A stretch of DNA of 64,000 nt from JACKAQ01 sp020634975 [NCBI: Calditrichia bacterium] (GTDB lineage Bacteria; Calditrichota; Calditrichia; RBG-13-44-9): assembly GCA_020634975.1 (NCBI GenBank), contig JACKAQ010000004.1, positions 310,001 through 374,000 on the forward strand. The letters run 5' to 3'. Positions within the stretch are counted from its first letter, which is position 1. Each line of letters opens with the position of its first letter. The position numbers and the translations under genes are program-made. This document shows, piece after piece, positions 1-8,432 of this stretch. The notes under the pieces were generated by a model. The model was given only the letters and a program-made list of their open reading frames with translations, was not told the DNA's origin and ran no database searches.

Positions 1-2480
1 TACGAAATTGTTGGCAAAATTGTGCTGACCCGTTCATCCTCCGCAGATGATAACGACAGGTTTTCCAGCAAAATATTATACCAGTTTAGGCTGCCTTCCA
101 ACCGGCTGAATTTGCTGAACGGGTAAGATGCCAGCACATTCAATCCGTAGTTTCGGTAGCGTTGCAACTGGAAGCCATTGCTGAAAACCCATGCGAGATG
201 GTACCCGCCAAATCCGAGGCTGATGCGTTTTTTCAGGTTTAGATAAAATATACTTAAGTCGCTGTTTTTTAAGTCGGATACGAGGTTAACATTCAGAAAG
301 ATTTTGTGATCGCCCAACAGGTCGCTGAATGCAAAAGTGGTGTATCCGGAGAAGCCGAAAAAGGTGTTGTAGCCCGCTGCACCGGTTACAACATCCGGCG
401 AAAACTTGAGCTTGTATTTCCGCACTTTAAAATCGCCTTCGGCGTTGAGATAGGTTGTTGTATCCAGTTCAACTATCTTTTCTTCTTCCTCTTTTGCTTT
501 ATCCATTTTGTATCGGGTAAAGACATAATTGCTGTAACTGATTGGCGACGACTGGTCACCTTTGGTGATTGACTGCGGCGTTTTTTTATCCGATTGCCAA
601 TTGCGGGCGTAAACCGGCAGTTTTTCGCTTTTCATATCCTTTACAAATTCCGTATCGCGAAGCACTTTTGGCGACATTTCCATAGGATTATTCACCATAT
701 AAATATCGAAGCCGCCTTTGTTAAATGATGAAAACACCATTTTGTTGGCGTTACGATCCCAATTGATTTGCAGAACGCCTGAAATAATATTGGTTACGGG
801 ATAATCGTTCAACGATTCCAATTGGCTGAGATTCACATCGGAAACGGCACCGGAGTCGATTAAAACGGGATCGAAATATCCGGTTGGGCGATCGAAATGA
901 TGGATGTAGAGGTTGGAAATCCCATTTCTTTCGGAAAGATATGCCATCCGTTTGCCATCCGGTGCGAACAAAGGATTGGATTCTGACCAGGGTGTGTCTG
1001 TCACGCGTTCCATTTGTTGATCTGCCAATTGGAGAATATAAATGTCACGCTTTTCATAATCATGTTTTGTCATCTGAAAATCATCAGGCAGTGGAACGTT
1101 GTTCAAAAATTCTTTTCGATCAGATACAAATGCCAATCGTTTACTGTCCGGCGACCACGATGGTTGATCATCCGTAAACACATCGTTGGTTAATTGCACA
1201 ACTTCCTGATCAGACAAATTGAGATAGTAAATATCGCTTTGATTATTTTTGTTGCCGACGAAAGCAATTTTTTCACCATCCGGCGACCACGCTGTTGTGA
1301 ATGCGCCGTCGAGATCTTTCAAATCGTAATTGGTGATGTCGCCGTTTTTCACTTCAACAATATATATGGCATCGTGCGAACCGCTTTTTGCAGCGAAAGC
1401 CAGTTTTTTTCCGTCCGGGCTAAAACTCATTCCGGGGCGCAGAAATTTTAATTCTTCGAAACTTTTGGAGCGTTCGCCGGAAACGAGCGTTCTGATAATC
1501 CGTCCGTCGAGTGCGGACATCAAATAGATATTCTGCGATCCGCGACGATCGGAAATGAAAGCAACTTTGTCGCCATTCGGCGATATTGCAGGGCTTACGT
1601 TGAGGTAGTTCGGCACACGTGTGTGGTCTGTCAACCGTTTGGCAAATTCCACCGGCTCTTTGCGATCAGCAACATCCGGCCAATATTGCCGCCGCAAATA
1701 GCGGTGCCAGCGATCGGTAAATTCTTCCGAACCCACCCCGACAGATGAGCGAAGCACTTTTTCGAATGCCACTTTGCCGCGCATTTTGTGGAGCATTTCG
1801 CCGATTTTATCCCGTCCGTACGTGCTGGCAATATACCGGAAAACCGAAGCGCCACCTTGATACACCAGATAATATTGCAACGCTTGCAGGTTTGGCATGT
1901 AATTGTTCAGCACGGCATCACGAACAATCATATCTATTCGCGTATCCCAACCTTGCGACTGAAATTCAGCCAGACCTTCCGAAAACCACAGTGGCGCCGG
2001 CGTAACCTCCCCGACAATCAGCGATTGAACGGAGCCGCCATACAGCATGTCGTTCATGACAGCGTGCACCAACTCGTGATGGATCACATGCCGGAATTGT
2101 TCGTATGAGCCTTCAAACGGCACAACAATCCGGTTTTTGTATAGCTCGGTAACGCCGCCGATACCTTCTTCGAGATATGAAATAACCACGTTTGTCTGTT
2201 GCCAGTCATTGTGGGAATTATATACAATAAAAACAATTCGTTCACGAATATCGAACCGGAAATCGCGCTGCAATTGCACATACGCGGATTCGGCGATTTC
2301 TGCCGTAAATTCCGCAATTTCCTGACCGCCTTCATAAAAATAAATATCGAAATGTTTGGATTGAATGTAATACCACTCAAAATCTTTGTAAATGACCTTG
2401 TTTTTGCCAAATCCATAAACGGGTTCTGATCCGACGACTGTCATCGCCAACAACAAAATTACGGCATAAAACCACTTCAT
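1..2480 (-). CDS. Zinc-metallopeptidase (MA-like) / PD40 beta-propeller protein with probable C-terminal barrel, 3' end outside window
   Basis: My reading of the minus strand from an ATG at 2480 stays open to the window edge, giving about 826 residues without a stop. The N-terminus is a signal peptide. HELVH at residues 135-139 followed by a second Glu at about 168 (SEGLAEF) is the HExxH...E arrangement of gluzincin (peptidase MA-like) domains. Residues from about 230 to 560 hold repeated blades such as ISPNGDKVAFISDRRGSQ and SPDGKKLAFAAKSG, which are typical TolB/PD40 beta-propeller repeats. The last visible 150 residues have alternating aromatic/polar strands like an outer-membrane beta-barrel. 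I infer an exported or envelope-bound protein. Whether it cleaves peptides is unproven, although the three zinc/catalytic positions are present. The barrel assignment is the least certain part because the end is missing. Confidence 0.85.
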   Translation of the reverse strand, partial: MKWFYAVILLLAMTVVGSEPVYGFGKNKVIYKDFEWYYIQSKHFDIYFYEGGQEIAEFTAEIAESAYVQLQRDFRFDIRERIVFIVYNSHNDWQQTNVVISYLEEGIGGVTELYKNRIVVPFEGSYEQFRHVIHHELVHAVMNDMLYGGSVQSLIVGEVTPAPLWFSEGLAEFQSQGWDTRIDMIVRDAVLNNYMPNLQALQYYLVYQGGASVFRYIASTYGRDKIGEMLHKMRGKVAFEKVLRSSVGVGSEEFTDRWHRYLRRQYWPDVADRKEPVEFAKRLTDHTRVPNYLNVSPAISPNGDKVAFISDRRGSQNIYLMSALDGRIIRTLVSGERSKSFEELKFLRPGMSFSPDGKKLAFAAKSGSHDAIYIVEVKNGDITNYDLKDLDGAFTTAWSPDGEKIAFVGNKNNQSDIYYLNLSDQEVVQLTNDVFTDDQPSWSPDSKRLAFVSDRKEFLNNVPLPDDFQMTKHDYEKRDIYILQLADQQMERVTDTPWSESNPLFAPDGKRMAYLSERNGISNLYIHHFDRPTGYFDPVLIDSGAVSDVNLSQLESLNDYPVTNIISGVLQINWDRNANKMVFSSFNKGGFDIYMVNNPMEMSPKVLRDTEFVKDMKSEKLPVYARNWQSDKKTPQSITKGDQSSPISYSNYVFTRYKMDKAKEEEEKIVELDTTTYLNAEGDFKVRKYKLKFSPDVVTGAAGYNTFFGFSGYTTFAFSDLLGDHKIFLNVNLVSDLKNSDLSIFYLNLKKRISLGFGGYHLAWVFSNGFQLQRYRNYGLNVLASYPFSKFSRLEGSLNWYNILLENLSLSSAEDERVSTILPTIS

Positions 2481-2609
2481 TCGAAAACTCCTGTATATGG
2501 ACAATAAAAATTTTGTATATTTGAACCGAAACACGAGTTAAAAGTTCAATAAAATAACCTGTTTGCGTCAATAAAAAAATTCAGGGCAGCAAAAAGATAA
2601 GGGACATAC

Positions 2610-3170
2610 TTGCGAAAATCCAATTCATTTTTCTGTGAAGCAAAATCTTTTTTTACCGGTTGCGATAACGGAAAATTATATCCTGGAGAAATCGGTTTAC
2701 CGGCTCCGGACGCAACCGCAAATCCGGGAATTTCTCGCATTTCGCAATTTCTGGTGGTGCTGATAACTTTGTTTCTCCAAATCAATTTCGTTTACGCGAA
2801 CAATGAATCCGAAACCGTAACCGTGCCCTGGGATAGTGTGCTTGCGGAAATGCAGGTTATTTCTTCGCTCAGCGAAGCTGATTCTGTTAGGGAACAGCTT
2901 TATACGAATCTGTTTGAACGATATCAAATTAGCATCGATGATTACCGGAAATTTCACCGTGATTTTATGCAAAAAGACCGTGAGGGACAGCGGCTATTTT
3001 TGGAAAATATTCAAAAAATTATTCAACATCGTCAGGAAAAACCGGTATCCGACCCAGATAAAATAGATAGCCAACGACAATCATTCAATACCCATTCCGG
3101 GTTATTTTCAGATTATGCACTAATTTTTGCCACATCTAAAGATTATTCCTTGGTTTTACGATATTTATAA
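2610..3170 (+). CDS. Small secreted/anchored hypothetical protein (DUF4296-like)
   Basis: The protein is 186 residues from a TTG start; no ATG lies near a good ribosome site, so the start is uncertain. A hydrophobic stretch (ISQFLVVLITLFLQINFVYA) at about residues 45-64 looks like a signal peptide or anchor, so the first 40 residues may not be translated. The helical segment after it, with YTNLFERYQISIDDYRKFHR, resembles the DUF4296 pattern of short secreted proteins in FCB bacteria (alpha-helical, Y-x-I-x-x-x-x-F). The function is unknown. It is divergent from the metallopeptidase gene and stands alone. Confidence 0.5.
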   Translation: MRKSNSFFCEAKSFFTGCDNGKLYPGEIGLPAPDATANPGISRISQFLVVLITLFLQINFVYANNESETVTVPWDSVLAEMQVISSLSEADSVREQLYTNLFERYQISIDDYRKFHRDFMQKDREGQRLFLENIQKIIQHRQEKPVSDPDKIDSQRQSFNTHSGLFSDYALIFATSKDYSLVLRYL

Positions 3171-3348
3171 ATGTTTTTGTATAAAATATGATCATAAAAA
3201 TTAGCCTTTTTTAAAATTATGACACGCGACACTTCGCAATGAGAATTCAACTTTAATTTATTATTCAAAAGCTGAATAAGTGCAAGTTTTTAGCATGTCA
3301 AAATCTTCAAAATCGGATGTGTTAAATTTTTAAATTACGAGAAATGTT

Positions 3349-6300
3349 ATGTTACAATGGTTTCGAAAGCAAGAATCGTCGCATGCTGAAGTTAACGGAA
3401 ATGGTAACGATATGCATATCGCACTAATGCAAAAGATGGTCGAGTTTTTGGAAGGGCAGATTTCTGCACCAAAACGCGCCACTTCCGTTTTATCGCATGT
3501 ATCACGATTCAAGGAATTGCCGCCATCGTTTCAGGAAAAGGAACTTCCGGCACTCTATCTCAAACTCGAACAATATTTGTGTGACGAAGATCCGATGCAA
3601 AAATTCACGCGTCTGGCACTTCGGAAAACCGTCCAGTATCGCTACGAACCGTTGATGGAATTGGAAAATTTCAACCCCATATTCGAAGAAAAAGCGGCAC
3701 AGGAATTTCTGCTTTGCCAAATGTTGTTGAAACAATTTATTGCCAAATCACAGGTTCATTTCAAAAATTCGGACACAACTTATTTTCACAATATTTCTGA
3801 ATGGGTGCACACAATTCCTCAATCGGGTGCAAAAGAAATTCCTTTTGAAGCTGCAGATTCGCAGCCGGCTACTTTTGATGAATGGACCCCGGTTTTAACG
3901 CGATTTTCCCAACGATTCTATCAATTTTTGGTGGAAAAATTGGGTAAAGATATCGCGGATGAATTGTATGAAAACAGCTATCGCGAATTAGGGGAATCGT
4001 ATCGGCTGCTCGAAACTTTCCACGTGATTGTTCAATTGCTGCCGGAAAGTTTGTTGGATGAAAGCAAAATCGGTTTCCTGAATTCGGATCAGGTTAAAAA
4101 TGTTTTCCTCAATAAAATCAACCAGTTACAGAAAATTAATGAAGCGCTGAATCAGAAAAATACCGAACTGCAATCTGCACAGGATGATCTGGAAGCAGCG
4201 CAAGAATCAACGCTGGAATCTGTTGAATTGTTAAATCTGGTGCTGAATACCGTTGATGAAGGCGTTATCGCGACGGATGAAAATGGCAAAATTATCATGA
4301 TCAACGAGCAAGCGCTTGACATGTTCGGATATACCGAAGATGATCTGATCAAAAAGGATTTTACCGTTTTGTTGCCGGAAAAATACCGCGATCAACATCG
4401 CTTGGCTGCGGATTCGGTTGAAAAAACGGGTCTTTCCAAAGCTTTTGGCGAACGACTGACCGTCGAAGGATTGCGAAAAGATCGTTCGGTTTTTGCGCTG
4501 GAACTGGAGTTTAATCGGACAGATATCGGCAAAAAGTCATTTTTTACGGTTGCGCTGGAAGATTTATCGCAGGAATTGAAACACGAAACGGAATACAAAA
4601 AAGCGTTGAGCAATCTTCGGGCGATTCGGGATTCCTATCGTCATTTGATGGATGTTGTTCCGGAAATCGTTTTCACTTTGTCTGTGGATGGCGATTTTGT
4701 GTCGATTAATCCTTCTTTTGAGCAAGTCAGCGGTTGGGATCGTGAAGAATGGTTGGGCAAGCCGTTCACGCAATTGGTTCATCCGGAAGATTCCAAAATA
4801 ACGCTGAAGGCGTTTCAAAATGTGTTGCAAAATCAGGAAACCAGACTGGATACCTTGCGGTTACGCAACAGTGATGATGTGTATATCAGCGGAAAATTCC
4901 GCATTACGCCGCAATTGCTCGACGGAAAAGTGAGTGGTGCCATCTGTTTGCTCCAGATTACCGAAGCGCAGGCGGCTGTTGAAGTGGCGGAAAACAATCC
5001 GCAACTGGCAGCGGAACTGGATGACCAAAAAGAAATCACCCGTTCTCTCGAACTCGCGATTCAGGAAAAAGACGAAAAGCTGGAACAACTTGATGCGGAT
5101 TTGCATCTCGCAGAAAACCGGTTCCGTAAAATGATGTCGCTGAGCAATGTCGGTATGGGCATTCACACCAACGGGCGTTTGGCGATTATCAACGAAGCCG
5201 GAGCGGCGATGCTGGGTGCGGAATCACCGGCGGATTTGACGGACAAACACATGCTGGATTTTATTGCGCCAGAAGACCGGGAGCGTTTTCAGGATATCAT
5301 TTTTAATATGCTCAAATCCGGTGACGATGCGCCAAAAACCCAGCTAAAAATGCAAACTGTTGATGAACGGAATATCGATGTTGTTTATCAGGCAACGCCG
5401 GTTGTTTACAATGGATCCCAAGCTATTCAATTTACAGTTGAAGCCGAAGCGGCATTTGAAATCGACACACCCGAAAGTGCGGTTTCTTCAACGGGAAAAT
5501 GGGATACTTATCTTCAGTTTTCCCCCGATGCAGTGATGATTAACGCGCTGGACGGACAGGTGTTAAAAATGAATTCCCGTGCGGAATCGTTACTCGGTGA
5601 ATCGGCTGATGCGTTGTCCGGCAGTTCTTTCATGAATCAGATTTCCGATGAGGAACGCGATGCGGCATCCCAAAATATTTATTTGATGATGCATGGACGT
5701 ATGGAATCGATTACCGCAACGCTGGTAAATTCAGAAGGTATCGAACAATCGGTGCAACTGTTGGCAAAACGCATCCAATTTGGCGAAGATGGCGCAATGC
5801 TGTTGCATTTGCGTCCGGCTGTTGCGGCTACAGAAACCGCTGGAGATTCAAAGAAAGAAAGCGAAACATTAAAAACGCAGATCAGCGAGTTGGAACAAAA
5901 GCTTGCCGAAACCTCAGCTAAAATCAGTGAATACGAATCACAAATCGCCTCACAAGCTGAACTCGCAAATGAAGAAACACAATCGCAAATAAAAATTTTA
6001 GAGCAGAATTTGGAAGAAACTCATCAAAATTATCAGGATGTGCAGGCGAAGCTGACAGCGGCGCTTGCCGATGTTCAGACAAAGGAGAGTCAGCTTATGG
6101 AAACACAAAATCACGCTTCCGAAATGGAAACCCGTGTGCAGGAACTGTTGCAAAACAGTGAAGAAATGGAATTGCGTCTGCAATCGTTAAACAACGAATA
6201 CAAAGAAACACAGGCGAAACTGGAAGAAGCGAGAGCCACGTTGTCTGCCAATCAGCAAACGGACCGGCAGATAAAAACCAACGCGGCGATGATGCAGGCA

Positions 6301-7347
6301 AAATTGCAAAATACGCAAATGAAACTGAATGCCTTGTTAAGTGAATATTCCGAGCTCAGTGAAAAACATTCGGTTATCAAAAATGAATACACCGAATATA
6401 ATGAAAAAGCTGAAACGGCTCAACGGCTGCATGAAAAGCTATTGCAACGGATAGAAGCAGCTCGCGAGGAACGCGATAAATTGGAACAGATGCTGGCAGA
6501 AACTCGGGTAGCATATGAAACGGCAACCGGTAAACTGTCATCTTTGGAAGCGAGTGTTTCCGGTAAAACCGAGGAAGCCAGCCGCATTAGCGAAGAATTG
6601 TATTCAACCCGTCAATCGCTGGAAACTACAAAATCAGAACTGGCATCGTTGAGCGAACGGAAAACCGAAACGCAAACGATAGTTGATGCACTTGCCGAAA
6701 AACTGCGCGAAACAGAATCAGCACTGAGCAATCTGGAATTGCATTTGCAGGATAAAAAAGAAGAACGCGATACGCTCGAACAGCAGGTCGCAACGCTTTC
6801 CGGTCAAACAAAACATCTGAACGATCAATTGGAAGAGCTGACCGCACAAACCGAAGAAAAATCAGCCAGATTACAAACCTTGCAAAATAGGGTTGAAGAA
6901 ACTGAAGCGAATCTGCAGGATCTGGTTGCCCGCGAAGTTGAAGCGGCAAACAAATTGACCGCAACCCGCCGTGATGTTGAATCAACGGAAAACCAGATTC
7001 AAAAAGCCATCGCCGATTTGGCAGGTTTAAACGAAAAAGTTGCGGCAGCGACAGCCGACCGCGATTCTCTGGTGGATGAGTTGAACACTGCCCGTGCAGA
7101 TCTCGACGCGACGCGTGCGGAGCAAGAGCAGATCGAATATGCATTCAACGCCAAACACGGTTCGATGCAAGAGCTGGAATCGCGATTGACTGAAATGAAC
7201 GAATTGCTTGGCAAAGAAAAAGCGCGGGTTCAGAAATTGCGCGAGTTATTCCCGATTGGTCCGGGCAAACAAATTCGCGAAGATAACGATTATTGGCAAA
7301 AAGTTTGGGCTTTCGCTGATGACCCGAATAATGAATCGTTATTCTAA
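3349..7347 (+). CDS. Four-PAS-domain protein with very long coiled coil, no visible enzymatic output
   Basis: This 1332-residue protein has no signal peptide and is probably cytoplasmic. Residues 1-290 are mostly helical with no family I recognise. Four PAS-like domains follow at about 295-400 (ends near LLPEKYR), 425-535 (VVPEIVFTLSVDG, LVHPEDS), 588-700 (GMGIHTNGRLAIINEAG, FIAPEDRERF) and 717-820 (FSPDAVMINALDGQVLKMNS). From about 834 to 1297 the sequence is an almost unbroken Glu/Gln/Lys/Ala-rich coiled coil. The tail (PIGPGKQIREDNDYWQKVWA) is short and globular. No HisKA, GGDEF, EAL, HATPase or HTH motif is visible. It may be a scaffold or sensor that signals through oligomerisation. A terminator hairpin follows it. 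Confidence 0.85.
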   Translation: MLQWFRKQESSHAEVNGNGNDMHIALMQKMVEFLEGQISAPKRATSVLSHVSRFKELPPSFQEKELPALYLKLEQYLCDEDPMQKFTRLALRKTVQYRYEPLMELENFNPIFEEKAAQEFLLCQMLLKQFIAKSQVHFKNSDTTYFHNISEWVHTIPQSGAKEIPFEAADSQPATFDEWTPVLTRFSQRFYQFLVEKLGKDIADELYENSYRELGESYRLLETFHVIVQLLPESLLDESKIGFLNSDQVKNVFLNKINQLQKINEALNQKNTELQSAQDDLEAAQESTLESVELLNLVLNTVDEGVIATDENGKIIMINEQALDMFGYTEDDLIKKDFTVLLPEKYRDQHRLAADSVEKTGLSKAFGERLTVEGLRKDRSVFALELEFNRTDIGKKSFFTVALEDLSQELKHETEYKKALSNLRAIRDSYRHLMDVVPEIVFTLSVDGDFVSINPSFEQVSGWDREEWLGKPFTQLVHPEDSKITLKAFQNVLQNQETRLDTLRLRNSDDVYISGKFRITPQLLDGKVSGAICLLQITEAQAAVEVAENNPQLAAELDDQKEITRSLELAIQEKDEKLEQLDADLHLAENRFRKMMSLSNVGMGIHTNGRLAIINEAGAAMLGAESPADLTDKHMLDFIAPEDRERFQDIIFNMLKSGDDAPKTQLKMQTVDERNIDVVYQATPVVYNGSQAIQFTVEAEAAFEIDTPESAVSSTGKWDTYLQFSPDAVMINALDGQVLKMNSRAESLLGESADALSGSSFMNQISDEERDAASQNIYLMMHGRMESITATLVNSEGIEQSVQLLAKRIQFGEDGAMLLHLRPAVAATETAGDSKKESETLKTQISELEQKLAETSAKISEYESQIASQAELANEETQSQIKILEQNLEETHQNYQDVQAKLTAALADVQTKESQLMETQNHASEMETRVQELLQNSEEMELRLQSLNNEYKETQAKLEEARATLSANQQTDRQIKTNAAMMQAKLQNTQMKLNALLSEYSELSEKHSVIKNEYTEYNEKAETAQRLHEKLLQRIEAAREERDKLEQMLAETRVAYETATGKLSSLEASVSGKTEEASRISEELYSTRQSLETTKSELASLSERKTETQTIVDALAEKLRETESALSNLELHLQDKKEERDTLEQQVATLSGQTKHLNDQLEELTAQTEEKSARLQTLQNRVEETEANLQDLVAREVEAANKLTATRRDVESTENQIQKAIADLAGLNEKVAAATADRDSLVDELNTARADLDATRAEQEQIEYAFNAKHGSMQELESRLTEMNELLGKEKARVQKLRELFPIGPGKQIREDNDYWQKVWAFADDPNNESLF

Positions 7348-7389
7348 GCTTAAATGGTTTGAAAACAGTAGTTTAATCAGAATTAATCA

Positions 7390-7423
7390 AACGCGGTCCG
7401 GCAGTTTTCGGATCGCGTTTTTT
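7390..7423 (+). terminator. Rho-independent terminator after the PAS/coiled-coil gene
   Basis: An 11-bp stem (AACGCGGTCCG at 7390-7400 with CGGATCGCGTT at 7409-7419, one G-T wobble) with an 8-base loop ends in a run of T. It lies 42 bases past the stop. Confidence 0.75.
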
Positions 7424-7514
7424 ATTATTTTCTGCTAAACACGAATTTTTACAGGTTGTTTTGATAACAGAAAAGTTGTACATATTCTGAAAATTCAACG
7501 AAAAAAAGGTGAAA

Positions 7515-8432
7515 ATGACATTCCTGAAATCGCTGTTTATTTGGATGCTGTTTGTTTTGCTGCCGCACATTTGCGTTGCGCAGCAATGGCAAATCAGTTT
7601 GGTCGATTCTTTCCCGAAGAGTGACGCGGCGATAAAAATAGGGAAGGGAGCAGCAATCGACACCGATTTTCAGAATAACATTTTTGTTCTCGATCGCGGT
7701 AATCATCAATTGCTGAAGTTTAGCTTGGATGGCAAATTACTCGATCAAATCGGCGGTTTTGGCCGAGGAAATGATGGCTTCGATAATCCATCGGACGTTG
7801 TGGCTAATACATCGCTGGATGTTTTTGTGGCAGATTATTATAACCGGCGGGTGGTTCGATTCGATAAAAATCTCAATTTTCTTAGCCAGCTAACCTCGGA
7901 ACTCGATCCGCCGTATGATTTTGACCGGGTGCTCAGCGTCGCGGTTTCGCCGCAATATGACCTGTTTTTGCTGGAAGACCGGGACAACCGGATTATCAAA
8001 TTCAACCGGTTTTCCGAAGCCACGGCGGTTTTGGGAGGAATGGACGATCCGTATGCCCAGTTGCTCGAACCAACCGATTTGGCGCTGGATGCCAATTTGC
8101 AACTATACGTTGCCGATCCCGGGCAGCAGGCGATTGTTGTGTTCGATTATCTCGGGAATTATTTGCGTAAAATAGAACACCCGGCGTTTGAGCAACCCCG
8201 GGCGATTTCATTTGATTCTAAAAATAATTTGCTGGTAACAGACACCGCAAAACGGTGTATTTTTGTGTTCGAGAAAGGGCTCCGCTTTAGCGGAACCATC
8301 GACGCCGGATTGTTGCATCGCGACATTGTCGGCGCCGTAAAAATCAATGCCGAAAAGCAGAAAAAACAATATGTTGTGGTGTTGGGTAACAACCGCTGTT
8401 TTGTGCTGGAAATTACCCAAACATCGCCTTAA
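7515..8432 (+). CDS. Secreted NHL-repeat beta-propeller protein
   Basis: The protein is 305 residues. I choose the ATG at 7515 because AAAGG lies 5 bases upstream; an in-frame GTG at 7509 is the alternative. The signal peptide ends near ICVAQQ. Repeated blades (FVLDRGNHQLLKFSLDGK, FVADYYNRRVVRFDKN, LYVADPGQQAIVVFDYLG, LLVTDTAKRCIFVFE) are NHL repeats, about six, which would close one propeller used for binding rather than catalysis. The stop codon TAA overlaps the stop of the convergent alpha-2-macroglobulin gene within TTAA at 8429-8432. Confidence 0.85.
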   Translation: MTFLKSLFIWMLFVLLPHICVAQQWQISLVDSFPKSDAAIKIGKGAAIDTDFQNNIFVLDRGNHQLLKFSLDGKLLDQIGGFGRGNDGFDNPSDVVANTSLDVFVADYYNRRVVRFDKNLNFLSQLTSELDPPYDFDRVLSVAVSPQYDLFLLEDRDNRIIKFNRFSEATAVLGGMDDPYAQLLEPTDLALDANLQLYVADPGQQAIVVFDYLGNYLRKIEHPAFEQPRAISFDSKNNLLVTDTAKRCIFVFEKGLRFSGTIDAGLLHRDIVGAVKINAEKQKKQYVVVLGNNRCFVLEITQTSP

